A stretch of DNA of 64,000 nt from Streptomyces sp. NBC_01306 (GTDB lineage: Bacteria > Actinomycetota > Actinomycetes > Streptomycetales > Streptomycetaceae), in assembly GCF_026340465.1 (NCBI RefSeq), contig NZ_JAPEPC010000001.1, forward strand, positions 1,298,501-1,362,500. Reading direction: 5' to 3'. Numbering within the stretch: the first letter of the stretch is position 1; each line of letters starts with the position of its first letter. Made by a program: the position numbers and the translations under genes. The notes under the pieces are model-generated. The model was not told where the DNA came from. It ran no database searches and saw nothing but the letters and a program-made list of their open reading frames with translations. This document shows positions 8,959 to 17,965 of the stretch, one piece after another.

Positions 8959-11103
8959 TCAGGCGGTGGCCGGATGCTGGGCGCGGCTCACGTCGTAGAC
9001 ACCCGGTACGTCCCGCATGGTGCGCATCAGGGCGGGAAGCCCGGCGGCGTCCGGGAGTTGCAGGGTGTAGGTGTGGCGTACGCGTTGCTCGGACGGCGGT
9101 TCCACAGTGGCCGAGACGACCGCGACGCCTGCCGTGGCGATGGCCTCGGTGAGGTCGGCGAAGAGCTGCGGGCGTCCGAACGCCTCGGCGACCAGTGTGA
9201 CCCTGCAGTCGCCTGTGGCACCCCAGTTGACCTCGACGGGGGGCCGTCCCAGGGACAGCATCCGGGTCACCGAAGGGCATCCCTCGCGGTGGACGGTGAC
9301 GGCGCCGCCGCGCACGGTGAATCCGGTGACGGCGTCGGGCGGCACCGGTGTGCAGCAGCCCGCCAGCCGTACCGTCGCGTTCGGCACGCCCACGACGGCT
9401 CCGGCGGCCGCCCTGCGCATCGCCCCGCCGGTCACCGAGGCGCTGGGCCGGGGGGCCGCCGCCGGTACCGCCGCCCCCTCCGGATGGGCGTCGAGCCAGC
9501 CGGTGATCGCGATCCGCGCGCCGGCGGTGCGCACATGGCCGAGCCAGTCGGGCGAGGGTCCGGACGCGGTGTCCCCGGCCAGCAGCAGCTGGACGGTGTC
9601 GCCGTCGCTGAGCACCGTGCTGAGGGTCGTCAGACGTCCATTGACGCGTGCGCCGATGCAGGAGTGCGCCTTCTCCCCGTGCTGCGCGTAGGCCGCGTCC
9701 ACACAGCTCGCTCCCGCGGGCAGGCCGAGGGTGCCGCCGTCGGCCCGGAAGACGGTGATCTCCCGGTCCTGGGCGAGGTCGGCGCGGAGTGTGGACCAGA
9801 ACGTGTCCGGGTCGGGCGCCGATTCCTGCCATTCGAGGAGCCTGGAGAGCCAGCCGGGGCGGCTGGGGTCGGCGCGTCCGACGTCCGCGGTGCCGGCGGC
9901 GGCGTTCGCGATGGTGGCGGCGGAGTGCGGGCCGTCGAGCGGTACGTACGGATTGCCGAGCGCGACCACGCCGGCCTCGGCGACCTTGTGCATCAGGTGG
10001 GTGCGGATGAGGACTTCGGCCACGTCCCCGCCCGCACTGGCGACGGCCGTGTGCAGCGACTGGTAGAGGTTGAACTTGGGCGAGGCGATGAAGTCCTTGA
10101 ACTCGGAGATCACCGGCGTGAAACAGGTGTGCAGCTCGCCCAGTACGCCGTAGCAGTCCGCGTCTTCACCGACGAGCACCAGGAGCCGGCCGAAGTCGGT
10201 GGGACACAGCTCGCCGCGTTTCATCCTGACCCGGTGGACGGAGACGAAGTGGCGTGGCCTGATGAGGACTTCGGCGGCGATCCCCGCCTCCCTCAACACC
10301 CTTCTGACGTCCTCGGCGATGGTGACGAGCGGGTCGGCGGTGGCGTCCTGCGCGGCGATGAGGGCACGCGTGATCTCGTACTCCTCCGGGTTCAGGATCG
10401 CGAAGACCAGGTCCTCCAGCTCGGTCTTGAGCGCCTGCACACCGAGTCGTTCGGCCAGCGGGATCAGCACATCGCGGGTGACCTTGGCGATCCTCGCCTG
10501 CTTCTCGGGGCGCATCACGCCGAGCGTGCGCATGTTGTGCAGCCGGTCGGCGAGTTTGATCGACATGACCCGGACGTCGTCGCCGGTGGCCACGAGCATC
10601 TTGCGGAAGGTCTCCGGCTCGGCGGCCGCCCCGTAGTCGACCTTCTCCAGTTTGGTCACGCCGTCGACCAGATAGCAGACCTCGTCGCCGAACCCCTCCC
10701 GTACCTGATCGAGCGTCACCTCGGTGTCCTCGACCGTGTCGTGGAGGAGCGAAGCGGTCAACGTCGTGGTCTCGGCGCCCAGTTCGGCGAGGATCAGGGT
10801 CACCGCGAGCGGGTGTGTGATGTAGGGCTCGCCGCTCTTGCGCATCTGGCCGCGGTGGGACGTTTCAGCAAGGACGTACGCCCGCCGCAGCACGGCGAGA
10901 TCGGCATCCGGGAAGTGCGCCCGGTGGGCCTCGGCGACATGGCCGATGGCATCGGGCAGACCACCGCGCGATGCGGGCCCGAACAGTGCGGCACGGCCCA
11001 GTCTGCGCAGATCGATTCTGGCGCGACCGCGTCTGCGGCCCGGGTTGTCCACCGGACGGATCTCCGGGGACGCACCGTTGGGGCTGGCGGCCTCTGCACT
11101 CAT
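8959..11103 (-). CDS. rshA: RelA/SpoT homologue (RSH), (p)ppGpp hydrolase with a divergent synthetase domain
   Basis: 714-aa long RSH protein. The HD hydrolase domain is intact (THPLAV, LLHDTVEDT near residue 121, IKLADRLHNMRTL). The synthetase region is recognisable (FKDFIASPKFNLYQSLHT, EVLIRTHLMHKVAE) but several usually fixed residues differ, so hydrolase activity looks better supported than synthesis. TGS and ACT domains follow. The start ATG at 11103 has GGAGG seven bases upstream; an open frame to 11187 lacks support. Position next to dapF matches the second RSH gene of S. coelicolor, rshA (SCO5794 by memory), distinct from relA. Confidence 0.93.
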   Translation of the reverse strand: MSAEAASPNGASPEIRPVDNPGRRRGRARIDLRRLGRAALFGPASRGGLPDAIGHVAEAHRAHFPDADLAVLRRAYVLAETSHRGQMRKSGEPYITHPLAVTLILAELGAETTTLTASLLHDTVEDTEVTLDQVREGFGDEVCYLVDGVTKLEKVDYGAAAEPETFRKMLVATGDDVRVMSIKLADRLHNMRTLGVMRPEKQARIAKVTRDVLIPLAERLGVQALKTELEDLVFAILNPEEYEITRALIAAQDATADPLVTIAEDVRRVLREAGIAAEVLIRPRHFVSVHRVRMKRGELCPTDFGRLLVLVGEDADCYGVLGELHTCFTPVISEFKDFIASPKFNLYQSLHTAVASAGGDVAEVLIRTHLMHKVAEAGVVALGNPYVPLDGPHSAATIANAAAGTADVGRADPSRPGWLSRLLEWQESAPDPDTFWSTLRADLAQDREITVFRADGGTLGLPAGASCVDAAYAQHGEKAHSCIGARVNGRLTTLSTVLSDGDTVQLLLAGDTASGPSPDWLGHVRTAGARIAITGWLDAHPEGAAVPAAAPRPSASVTGGAMRRAAAGAVVGVPNATVRLAGCCTPVPPDAVTGFTVRGGAVTVHREGCPSVTRMLSLGRPPVEVNWGATGDCRVTLVAEAFGRPQLFADLTEAIATAGVAVVSATVEPPSEQRVRHTYTLQLPDAAGLPALMRTMRDVPGVYDVSRAQHPATA

Positions 11104-11242
11104 GGCACCTCCGGCAGTGTCGACCGGCGGTGGACTGGCTGCGACTGGGCGCTCCGGGCCGGTGCTTGATGCTACCGAGCCCACCACGCGGTACCCGCCC
11201 GCTCCCGCCCAGCGTGAAACGGATCACCCATTCGAGCGAAGT

Positions 11243-12115
11243 CTAGGAGAGGGCCGTTTCCCGGAACGAGGCGTCGATCGTGCCCTCGGCGACGATCACC
11301 GCGGCGCCCGTCATCTCGATCTCGCCGTCCGGCAGCTCGGTGATCACCAGCCGTCCGCCGGGGAGGTCCACGGTGTATGTCACGGGCTCGCCGGTGAGCG
11401 CCGGGTCGGTGCCGTCCCTGCGGGCCGCCGCGACGGCCACGGCGCAAGCGCCGGTACCGCAGGACCGGGTCTCGCCGGAGCCGCGCTCGTGCACCCGCAT
11501 GGCTACGTGGCGTTCACCGCGGTCCACGACGAACTCGACGTTGACCCCGTCCGGATAGACGGACGCGGGGGCGAACTGCGGTACGGAGAGCAGAGCCCCG
11601 GCTTCCGCCAGATCGTCGACGAAGGCGACCGCGTGCGGATTGCCCATGTTCACGTTCAGCGCGGGCCAGGCCCGGTCGCCGACCGTGACGGTCACCCCGT
11701 CCGCGGGAAGCACGGCCCGGCCCATCGAGACGGTGATGTCGCCGTTCTTGGCCAGGTGGGCCCGCTTCACTCCGCCACGCGTCGCGATGGCCAGGTCTCC
11801 GGCGCCCACCAGGCCGGCGCGCTGGAGGTGGCGGGCGAAGACGCGGACGCCGTTCCCGCACATCTCGGCGGTGGAGCCGTCGCCGTTGCGGTAGTCCATG
11901 AACCACTCGGCCTCGCCGGCCATCGCCCGCGCCTCCGGGTGCGCCGCGGACCGCACGACGTGCAGCAGACCGTCGCCGCCGATGCCCGCCCGGCGGTCGC
12001 ACAGCACGGCGACCGCGGATGCGGGCAGGTCGATGACGTTGTCCGGGTCGGGGATGATCACGAAGTCGTTCTCGGTCCCGTGGCCCTTGAGGAAGGCGAT
12101 CTGCGAGGTGGTCAC
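11243..12115 (-). CDS. dapF: diaminopimelate epimerase
   Basis: Converts LL-diaminopimelate to the meso form for lysine and peptidoglycan. Streptomyces walls use LL-DAP, so the enzyme mainly serves lysine synthesis there (known biology). The 290-aa protein carries both catalytic cysteines in family motifs: Cys86 in EMCGNGVRVFARH and Cys219 in TRSCGTGACAVA. It begins with FLKGHGTENDFVI, typical of the family. It is flanked by a small membrane protein and miaA upstream on the same strand and rshA downstream. Confidence 0.96.
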   Translation of the reverse strand: MTTSQIAFLKGHGTENDFVIIPDPDNVIDLPASAVAVLCDRRAGIGGDGLLHVVRSAAHPEARAMAGEAEWFMDYRNGDGSTAEMCGNGVRVFARHLQRAGLVGAGDLAIATRGGVKRAHLAKNGDITVSMGRAVLPADGVTVTVGDRAWPALNVNMGNPHAVAFVDDLAEAGALLSVPQFAPASVYPDGVNVEFVVDRGERHVAMRVHERGSGETRSCGTGACAVAVAAARRDGTDPALTGEPVTYTVDLPGGRLVITELPDGEIEMTGAAVIVAEGTIDASFRETALS

Positions 12116-12162
12116 CCTGCCATCGTACGAGGCGGCCGCCGTTTCGGGCGGGCGGGTGCGGC

Positions 12163-12621
12163 TCAGCGCAGCCGGGCCACGCGCCCCACGGCGAGCGCCA
12201 CGATCACGCAGAACGCCAGGACGTACAGGCCGGCGATCCGCCAGTCCGGGCGCGCCCCCGAGCCTCTGGCGGGCAGCCCCGGCCAGGTGTAGCCGACGCG
12301 GCGGGCGGCCATCATGCCCCAGCCGGCGGCGCAGCAGCTGATCAGCAGTCCGAGCATGGCGACCACCGGGCCGCCGTCACCGAACTCGAAGGCGAGCGGG
12401 AAGGCGAACATCAGCGATCCGACAGCGGCCAGCACCACGATCGGGGCGAGCTGCCAGATGCGGAGCCTGCGCTGCGGCCGCAGTTCGACCTCGACCTCGG
12501 GGGCCACCTCGGGGATGTCCAGCGCATCGGGTCCGTCGGGGCTGAGCCGCGGGGCGTCGGGGTGTTCCGGGGCGCCGCCGCGATCTCCGTCGCGTTCGCT
12601 GTCGCGAGGGCCGGCCTCCAT
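12163..12621 (-). CDS. small membrane protein of unknown function
   Basis: 152-aa protein. The first 60 residues are acidic, Pro-rich and probably cytoplasmic; three hydrophobic stretches follow (LAPIVVLAAVGSLMFAFPLA, VVAMLGLLISCCAAGWGMMA and IAGLYVLAFCVIVALAVG). ATG at 12621 is preceded by GGGAGGG; an in-frame GTG two codons upstream is also possible. It lies between miaA and dapF on the same strand. I do not recognise a named family. The frame continues upstream to 13278, but that part overlaps miaA and is a shadow. Confidence 0.75.
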   Translation of the reverse strand: MEAGPRDSERDGDRGGAPEHPDAPRLSPDGPDALDIPEVAPEVEVELRPQRRLRIWQLAPIVVLAAVGSLMFAFPLAFEFGDGGPVVAMLGLLISCCAAGWGMMAARRVGYTWPGLPARGSGARPDWRIAGLYVLAFCVIVALAVGRVARLR

Positions 12622-12727
12622 CGCCACACGCCCTCCCCACTCGGACTCCACTGTCGATCGCAGATTGATGATGGCACGGCCCCCGGCCGCGAACTGACGG
12701 GCTGAGCGTCCCGATGCCATCACGTGA

Positions 12728-13666
12728 TCAGGCTGTGACCGCCCGTTCGACCAAGGCCAGCGCCCGCCCTGGAAGTTCCTTCCGGTCGGCGGCCGCACCG
12801 CTGAGCCAGTGCACCCGTGGGTCACGTCGGAACCATGAATCCTGGCGGCGCGCGAAGCGTTTCGTGGCGCGTACGGTCTCGGTGCGCGCCTCGTCGTCGG
12901 TGCACTCCCCCGCGAGCGCCGCGAGCACCTGCTGGTACCCGAGGGCGCGCGATGCGGTGCGCCCCTCACGGAGCCCCCGGGCCTCAAGAGTGCGGACCTC
13001 GTCCACCAGGCCGGCGTCCCACATCCGGTCGACGCGCACGGCGATGCGCTCGTCCAGCTCCGGGCGGGCGACGTCGACGCCGATCTGCACGGTGTCGTAG
13101 ACCGGGTCGGGGCCCGGCAGATTGGCGGTGAAGGGCTTTCCGGTGATCTCGATGACCTCCAGGGCCCGGACGATCCTGCGGCCGTTGCTGGGCAGGATCG
13201 CCACGGCGGCCTCCGGGTCGGCGGCGGCCAGCCGTTCGTGAAGTTCTCCGGGGCCGTGCTGCGCCAGCTCGTCCTCAAGCCGTGCCCGTACGCCGGGGTC
13301 GGTGCCGGGGAACTCCAGCGCGTCGATGGCTCCGCGGACGTAGAGCCCGGAGCCCCCCACCAGGACCGGTGTGCGGCCGGCGGCGAGGAGCCGGTCGATC
13401 TCGGCGCGGGCGAGCCGCTGGTACTCGGCGACGCTGGCCGCCTCGGTCACGCTCCAGATGTCGAGGAGGTGGTGCGGAACGCCGCCGCGCTCTTCGAGCG
13501 TCAGCTTGGCGGTTCCGATATCCATCCCTTCATAGAGCTGCATGGAGTCGGCGTTGACGACTTCGCCGCCGAAATGCCGGGCGATGGCGACGCCCAGATC
13601 GGACTTTCCGGCCGCGGTGGGACCGACGACGGCGATGACCCGCGCTGCGGGAGCTGCACTTCTCAC
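12728..13666 (-). CDS. miaA: tRNA dimethylallyltransferase
   Basis: Adds a dimethylallyl group to A37 of tRNAs reading codons that start with U, the first step before MiaB methylthiolation. The 312-aa protein has the P-loop GPTAAGKSDLGVAIA near its N-terminus, NADSMQLYEGMDIGTAK, and the tRNA-binding FARRQDSWFRRD near the C-terminus. Starting at GTG 13666 gives the usual family length; the upstream open frame to 13792 would add an Arg/Pro-rich tail with no family resemblance. miaB lies about 2 kb away on the same strand. Confidence 0.94.
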   Translation of the reverse strand: MRSAAPAARVIAVVGPTAAGKSDLGVAIARHFGGEVVNADSMQLYEGMDIGTAKLTLEERGGVPHHLLDIWSVTEAASVAEYQRLARAEIDRLLAAGRTPVLVGGSGLYVRGAIDALEFPGTDPGVRARLEDELAQHGPGELHERLAAADPEAAVAILPSNGRRIVRALEVIEITGKPFTANLPGPDPVYDTVQIGVDVARPELDERIAVRVDRMWDAGLVDEVRTLEARGLREGRTASRALGYQQVLAALAGECTDDEARTETVRATKRFARRQDSWFRRDPRVHWLSGAAADRKELPGRALALVERAVTA

Positions 13667-13848
13667 CGCCTCAGTCTCGCAAACCCGGAGGCTTGTCCCC
13701 GAATGAGTTACGTGACGGCCGGGTGCCCGGATTCGTTTCCTCTTCCGAGGTTCCGGCCGACGGCTTTCGACCGGTGGCCCCGGTCGGCGCAATCAGGCGC
13801 TCCGGGGGGCGAGGAATTTCGCCCACACGAGTACGTTATGGAGTGAAT

Positions 13849-14139
13849 ATGGGTATTTTTACAATGTTCCGCCGGAAGGCGAAGGACACCGCCGAGGAGC
13901 CGGCCGTGGGCGCCCGGGCCGAAGCTCCGGCGCAGAAGCCGGCTGAGGAGTCCGCCGAGGGGGCGGTCGAGTGCTCGGCCCCGGAGCCGGCGTCGGATGA
14001 CCGGGCCGGGGAGTCCGTGGCGGACGCGCCCGCGGCGGAGGGCGCCGCGAGCGGCACCGCAGAGGGCGTGGAGATCCCGCGTCAGCAGTCCGCGGCTGCG
14101 GCGGCCGACAACGAAGCCGGTGAGGGCGTTCGCAAGTAG
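13849..14139 (+). CDS. small Ala/Glu-rich hypothetical protein
   Basis: 96-aa protein that starts MGIFTMFRRKAKDTAEE and then becomes Ala/Glu/Pro-rich and low in complexity. ATG at 13849 has GGAG five bases upstream. The basic amphipathic N-terminus could touch the membrane or nucleic acid (inference). A 10-bp hairpin spans its stop codon, and 28 bases later the MT0933-type antitoxin gene begins, so the two are probably one transcript. I recognise no domain. Confidence 0.7.
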   Translation: MGIFTMFRRKAKDTAEEPAVGARAEAPAQKPAEESAEGAVECSAPEPASDDRAGESVADAPAAEGAASGTAEGVEIPRQQSAAAAADNEAGEGVRK

Positions 14140-14148
14140 AACGCCCTC
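14122..14148 (+). promoter_or_regulatory. hairpin across a stop codon, next to the downstream ribosome site
   Basis: GAGGGCGTTC (14122-14131) pairs exactly with GAACGCCCTC (14139-14148) around the TAG stop at 14137-14139. The second arm overlaps CCCTCC (14144-14149), which is complementary to the adjacent Shine-Dalgarno-like GGAGGG at 14150-14155. Ribosomes finishing the first small gene would open the hairpin, so translational coupling to the antitoxin gene is plausible; a weak terminator is the alternative. Confidence 0.55.
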
Positions 14149-14167
14149 CGGAGGGAAGTAGGTAGCC

Positions 14168-14416
14168 ATGGGATTCCTGGACAACGTGAAAGCCAAGCTC
14201 GGACCGGCCAAGGACAAGGTCGCCGACCTCGCGCAGCAGCACGGGGACAAGATCGGAGAGGGGCTCGACAAGGCCGCTCACACGGTCGACACCCGGACCA
14301 ACGGCAAGTACAGCGAGAAGATCGAGTCGGGCACCGGCAAGGCCAAGGAAGCCCTGGAGCGCCTCTCGCACAAGGACGGCGGCGACGGTACGACCAAGCC
14401 GCCCACCGCTTCCTGA
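14168..14416 (+). CDS. MT0933-like antitoxin family protein, no recognisable toxin nearby
   Basis: 82-aa Lys/Asp-rich protein beginning MGFLDNVKAKLGPAKDKV and containing GDKIGEGLDKAAHTVD and KYSEKIESGTGKAKEAL, the pattern of the MT0933/Rv0909 antitoxin family (PF14013 by memory). It is probably a small helical cytosolic protein. In mycobacteria the family member is paired with a toxin; here the upstream partner is an unrelated Ala/Glu-rich protein and the downstream gene is on the other strand. Streptomyces often carry orphan copies, so the role may not be toxin neutralisation. Confidence 0.8.
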   Translation: MGFLDNVKAKLGPAKDKVADLAQQHGDKIGEGLDKAAHTVDTRTNGKYSEKIESGTGKAKEALERLSHKDGGDGTTKPPTAS

Positions 14417-14455
14417 TCCGGCACAAAAGGTCCGGCACGGCGGATCCGGCACAGC

Positions 14456-14500
14456 ACGGCGGGCGGTCGCGGAGCACCTCGCTCCGCGGCCGCCCGCCGT
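14456..14500. terminator. 20-bp hairpin terminator between convergent genes
   Basis: Arms 14456-14475 and 14481-14500 pair over 20 positions with a single G-T wobble, around a five-base loop. It sits after the antitoxin gene (plus) and before the stop of the LigB-like gene (minus), serving both directions. Confidence 0.8.
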
Positions 14501-14517
14501 GTTTCCGGGTTTGCCGT

Positions 14518-14600
14518 GCCTCCGGGACCGCTGCGCCTCCGGGACCGCTCTGTGTCTCCGGGACCGCTCTGTGTCCGGGACCGCTGTGCCTCCGGGAGCG
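14518..14600. repeat. degenerate tandem repeat, core CTCCGGGACCGCT
   Basis: About five imperfect copies of a 15-19 base unit built on CTCCGGGACCGCT fill the gap up to the stop codon of the minus-strand LigB-like gene. No coding frame explains it. Confidence 0.65.
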
Positions 14601-14604
14601 ACGC

Positions 14605-15315
14605 TCAGGACCAGGTGGCGACGTAGTACCCGACGCCGTACGGAGCGTCGTCGTAGAGCAGCTGCCCACCCGGCTCCATGCCGTCGGCCGCGCCCGCCAG
14701 GACCTGCCAGGGCGCTCGGCCCGAGGCCTTCAGTTCGTACGCCGGTCGGGCATCCAGCGCCTTCAGCGCGGCCACATCGGCCGTGCCCAGGGCCCGTGCG
14801 GCAGCGGCGTCGAACCCGGCGGCGCGCTCGTCCAGGTATCCGGGGGCCTTCAGAGTGCGGCAGGCGCTGCCGTCGCCCATGACCAGCAGGGCCACGCGTC
14901 CGGCGTGGCCGGCCAGCTCCCGTCCGGCCGCCAGACAGCGTTCCGGCTCCAGCAGTTCACCGACGCCCAGCCCCTCGACCGGTGCACCGGCCCACTCCGC
15001 GCGGTCCAGCAGCCAGGCGGCGACCGAGAGGGACGGCGGCAGCCGGCGTCCGGATCCGGCGTCGGACGTCCCCAGCCGCACCCGGAGGTCCACACCGAAG
15101 CCGCTGAACGATCCGGTGGCGCCCTCGGCGTGCACACCCTGGTCCGCGGCACCGGCGGGCCCCACGGCGATCAGCAGATCGGGCCGGGCCGCGGCGAGCA
15201 CCCCGACGGCGTCGAGGCAGGCGGCCCTGGCAGAGTCGAGTTCGGACGCCGCACCCGCGGCCACCTCGGGCACGAGCAGGGGCGGACAGGGGCAGACGGC
15301 GGCGGCTACGAGCAT
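14605..15315 (-). CDS. class III extradiol dioxygenase (LigB/MEMO-like) domain protein
   Basis: 236-aa protein starting MLVAAAVCPCPPLLVPEV and containing LLIAVGPAG and LLVMGDGSA, as in the LigB-like proteins often found just after miaB in Streptomyces. True extradiol dioxygenases use iron with two His and one Glu; the metal-site histidines are not obvious here, so activity is uncertain. ATG 15315 is favoured because family proteins begin near it, although no strong ribosome site is present. It follows miaB by about 190 bp on the same strand. Confidence 0.75.
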   Translation of the reverse strand: MLVAAAVCPCPPLLVPEVAAGAASELDSARAACLDAVGVLAAARPDLLIAVGPAGAADQGVHAEGATGSFSGFGVDLRVRLGTSDAGSGRRLPPSLSVAAWLLDRAEWAGAPVEGLGVGELLEPERCLAAGRELAGHAGRVALLVMGDGSACRTLKAPGYLDERAAGFDAAAARALGTADVAALKALDARPAYELKASGRAPWQVLAGAADGMEPGGQLLYDDAPYGVGYYVATWS

Positions 15316-15402
15316 GATCCGCAGCCTACCCAGTGCCACGGCAGGCGGGTTTTGCCCCGTCGCAGAGCCCGAGCGGCGACCAGCCGGAAACCCCGGCCTT
15401 GA

Positions 15403-15447
15403 CCGGACAGGAACCCGACAGGAGCCGGAACAGGAGCCGGACAGCCG
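15403..15447. repeat. degenerate tandem repeat, core ACAGGAGCCGGA
   Basis: Three to four copies of a 12-base unit (ACAGGARCCGGA and variants) lie in the 191-bp gap between the stop of miaB and the start of the LigB-like gene. No promoter or hairpin was obvious in the rest of that gap. Confidence 0.55.
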
Positions 15448-15506
15448 TCCGAGCCCGGCCTGATCCGAACGAAAGTCCCCGAAAGACAGGACCTGAACGA
15501 AGGGCC

Positions 15507-17009
15507 CTAGTCGCAGCCACAGCCTCCGGCCGCGGCCGGCTCCGGCGCCGGTGCGCCGATGCCGGGGAGCCCGAGCATGACACCCGCCGGCTTCGCCGCA
15601 GCAGCGGTGTTGCGCTTCTCCCAGGCGTCCCCGGACCGCGTGCGCCGTACGGCCACGACCGGCCCCTCGGCGAGCAGATGGTGCGGCGCCGCATAAGTGA
15701 TCTCCACCGTCACCACGTCACCGGGGCGCACCTCGGTGTCCGGCTTGGTGAAGTGCACCAGCCGGCTGTCGGGCGCGCGCCCGGAGAGCCGGTGTGTCGC
15801 GCCGTCCTTGCGGCCCTCGCCCTCAGCCACCATGACGTCCACGGTGCGCCCGACCTGGGTCTTGTTCTCCGCCCAGGAGATCTCCTCCTGGAGCGCCGAG
15901 AGCCGCATGTAGCGCTCCTGGACGACTTCCTTGGGGACCTGGCCCTCCATGGTCGCGGCCGGGGTCCCCGGCCGCTTGGAGTACTGGAAGGTGAAGGCCT
16001 GAGCGAAGCGGGCCTCGCGGACCGCGTGCATCGTCTGCTGGAAGTCCTCCTCGGTCTCGCCGGGGAAGCCCACGATGATGTCCGTGGAGATCGCGGCGTG
16101 CGGGATCGCGGCCCGCACCTTGTCGATGATCCCGAGGAAACGCTCCTGCCGGTAGGAACGGCGCATCGCCTTGAGGACGGTGTCCGAACCCGACTGCATC
16201 GGCATGTGGAGCTGCGGCATCACGTTCGGCGTCTCGGCCATCGCCGCGATCACGTCGTCCGTGAAGTCCCGCGGATGCGGCGAGGTGAAGCGGACCCGCT
16301 CAAGACCCTCGATCTTCCCGCAGGCGCGCAGCAGTTTGGAGAAGGCCTCGCGGTCGCCGATGTCCGAGCCGTACGCGTTGACGTTCTGGCCGAGCAGCGT
16401 GATCTCCGAGACGCCCTCGTCCACCAGCGCCTCGATCTCGGCGAGGATGTCGCCGGGCCTGCGGTCCTTCTCCTTGCCGCGCAGCGCGGGGACGATACAG
16501 AAGGTGCAGGTGTTGTTGCAGCCGACGGAGATCGAGACCCACGCGGCGTACGCGCTCTCGCGCCGGGTCGGCAGCGTCGAGGGGAACGCCTCCAGCGACT
16601 CGGCGATCTCGACCTGGGCCTCGCCCTCGATGCGGGAGCGCTCCAGCAGCACCGGGAGCTTGCCGATGTTGTGGGTGCCGAAGACGACGTCGACCCACGG
16701 CGCCCGCCGGACGATGGTGTCCCGGTCCTTCTGGGCCAGGCAGCCGCCGACCGCGATCTGCATACCGGGGCGCCTGGTCTTCATCGGGGCGAGCCTGCCG
16801 AGGTTGCCGTACAGCTTGTTGTCGGCGTTCTCGCGCACCGCGCAGGTGTTGAAGACGACGACATCGGCGTCCCCGTCGGCGCCCTCCGGCGCACGGACGT
16901 ATCCGGCGTCCTCCAGGAGTCCCGACAGCCGTTCGCTGTCGTGGACGTTCATCTGGCAGCCGTAGGTGCGGATCTCGTAACTTCGGTTCAGGGCGTCCTG
17001 CGCGGTCAT
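15507..17009 (-). CDS. miaB: tRNA-2-methylthio-N6-dimethylallyladenosine synthase
   Basis: Radical SAM methylthiotransferase that converts i6A37 in tRNA to ms2i6A37. The N-terminal MTTase domain has [13 protein letters not shown] and [15 protein letters not shown], the radical SAM cluster is CNNTCTFC (CxxxCxxC), and a C-terminal TRAM segment follows. A Cys-rich tail (GGCGCD) ends the protein. ATG 17009 gives 500 aa and a family-like start; upstream in-frame sequence to 17168 is shadow. It pairs functionally with miaA 2 kb away and is a paralogue of rimO in this window. Confidence 0.95.
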   Translation of the reverse strand: MTAQDALNRSYEIRTYGCQMNVHDSERLSGLLEDAGYVRAPEGADGDADVVVFNTCAVRENADNKLYGNLGRLAPMKTRRPGMQIAVGGCLAQKDRDTIVRRAPWVDVVFGTHNIGKLPVLLERSRIEGEAQVEIAESLEAFPSTLPTRRESAYAAWVSISVGCNNTCTFCIVPALRGKEKDRRPGDILAEIEALVDEGVSEITLLGQNVNAYGSDIGDREAFSKLLRACGKIEGLERVRFTSPHPRDFTDDVIAAMAETPNVMPQLHMPMQSGSDTVLKAMRRSYRQERFLGIIDKVRAAIPHAAISTDIIVGFPGETEEDFQQTMHAVREARFAQAFTFQYSKRPGTPAATMEGQVPKEVVQERYMRLSALQEEISWAENKTQVGRTVDVMVAEGEGRKDGATHRLSGRAPDSRLVHFTKPDTEVRPGDVVTVEITYAAPHHLLAEGPVVAVRRTRSGDAWEKRNTAAAAKPAGVMLGLPGIGAPAPEPAAAGGCGCD

Positions 17010-17089
17010 GTCACCAGGGTAGGCGGTACCGGGCGGAGCTCCCGCCCCGGCCGTGGAGGCGGTCGGGCCAGGCCTCGTTGCGGAAGGCC

Positions 17090-17749
17090 CTAACTCCCGC
17101 CGGCGCTGTCGTCCACGTCGTACTGCAGGCGCTGGGAGACCTCGACCACTCCGTCCACCCCACGGCACAGCCGCACCGCTGCCGGGATCACGCTCCTGCG
17201 CTCGACCAGGCCGCTGAGCATCACATGGCCGTCGCTGACATCCACCGTGATCGCGGAGGGCGAGAGACCCAGGGTCCGGGTCAGGACGCCTTCCAGTACT
17301 TCCTCCTGGATGGCGCGGTCCCGGCGGAGGAAGACCTGGAGAAGATCACTGCGGCTGATCACCCCGGCCAGCCTGCCGCTGTCATCCACGACCGGCAGCC
17401 GTTTGACGCTGCGCGCCTGCATCAGCCAGCCCGCCTCGACGATCGTCCAGTCCGGGTACGCGACCACCGCCGGACTGGTCATCAGCCCTTCCGCCGTGGT
17501 CGCTTCGGTCTTGGAGCGGTGGTCGGACTCCTGCCGGACGGCCGGGAGCAGCGCGGTCAGGCCCAGCTGCTTGCGGAGCAGATCGGCCTCGGAGACCACC
17601 CCCACCGGACGGTCGTCGTCGTCCACGACGGGAACGGCCGAAATACGGTGTTCGGTGAGGAGCCGGGCGATCTCCTTGAGGAACGTCCCCCGCTGCACCC
17701 GCACGACATTCGTCGACATCATCTGTCCGACGGTTCGGCTCGACGTCAC
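17090..17749 (-). CDS. CBS-CBS-BON domain protein
   Basis: 219-aa cytosolic protein with two CBS motifs (about residues 10-70 and 85-150, with [23 protein letters not shown] and [27 protein letters not shown] segments, cited here in part) followed by a BON domain ([16 protein letters not shown]). CBS pairs usually bind adenine nucleotides. The start GTG at 17749 has GGAGG six bases upstream, which decides it over the earlier open frame to 17809. It is common in actinobacteria, often dormancy- or stress-linked; no partner is evident here. Confidence 0.85.
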   Translation of the reverse strand: MTSSRTVGQMMSTNVVRVQRGTFLKEIARLLTEHRISAVPVVDDDDRPVGVVSEADLLRKQLGLTALLPAVRQESDHRSKTEATTAEGLMTSPAVVAYPDWTIVEAGWLMQARSVKRLPVVDDSGRLAGVISRSDLLQVFLRRDRAIQEEVLEGVLTRTLGLSPSAITVDVSDGHVMLSGLVERRSVIPAAVRLCRGVDGVVEVSQRLQYDVDDSAGGS

Positions 17750-17965
17750 TGCGGTCCTCCGGGGTGCGGTCCAGCGGCAATCGGCTGCCGTCCGGTGATC
17801 AAGGATCAATAGTGACAGCCACGAACAAGACCGAATAATTCCGGATCCCGGAACAAGCGCACGGCGACCGCGCCTACGGACCGGGGCCGCGCCCCGCCGC
17901 CGTCCGCCGTGTCCGCTGCTCCGCTCCCCTGTTCGCCAGGGGCCTGAACTGGCAGGATCGCGCGC

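Noticed and set aside
14168..14416. A complete toxin-antitoxin system
   Set aside because: No toxin-like ORF (VapC, polyketide-cyclase-like or other) was found adjacent on either strand.
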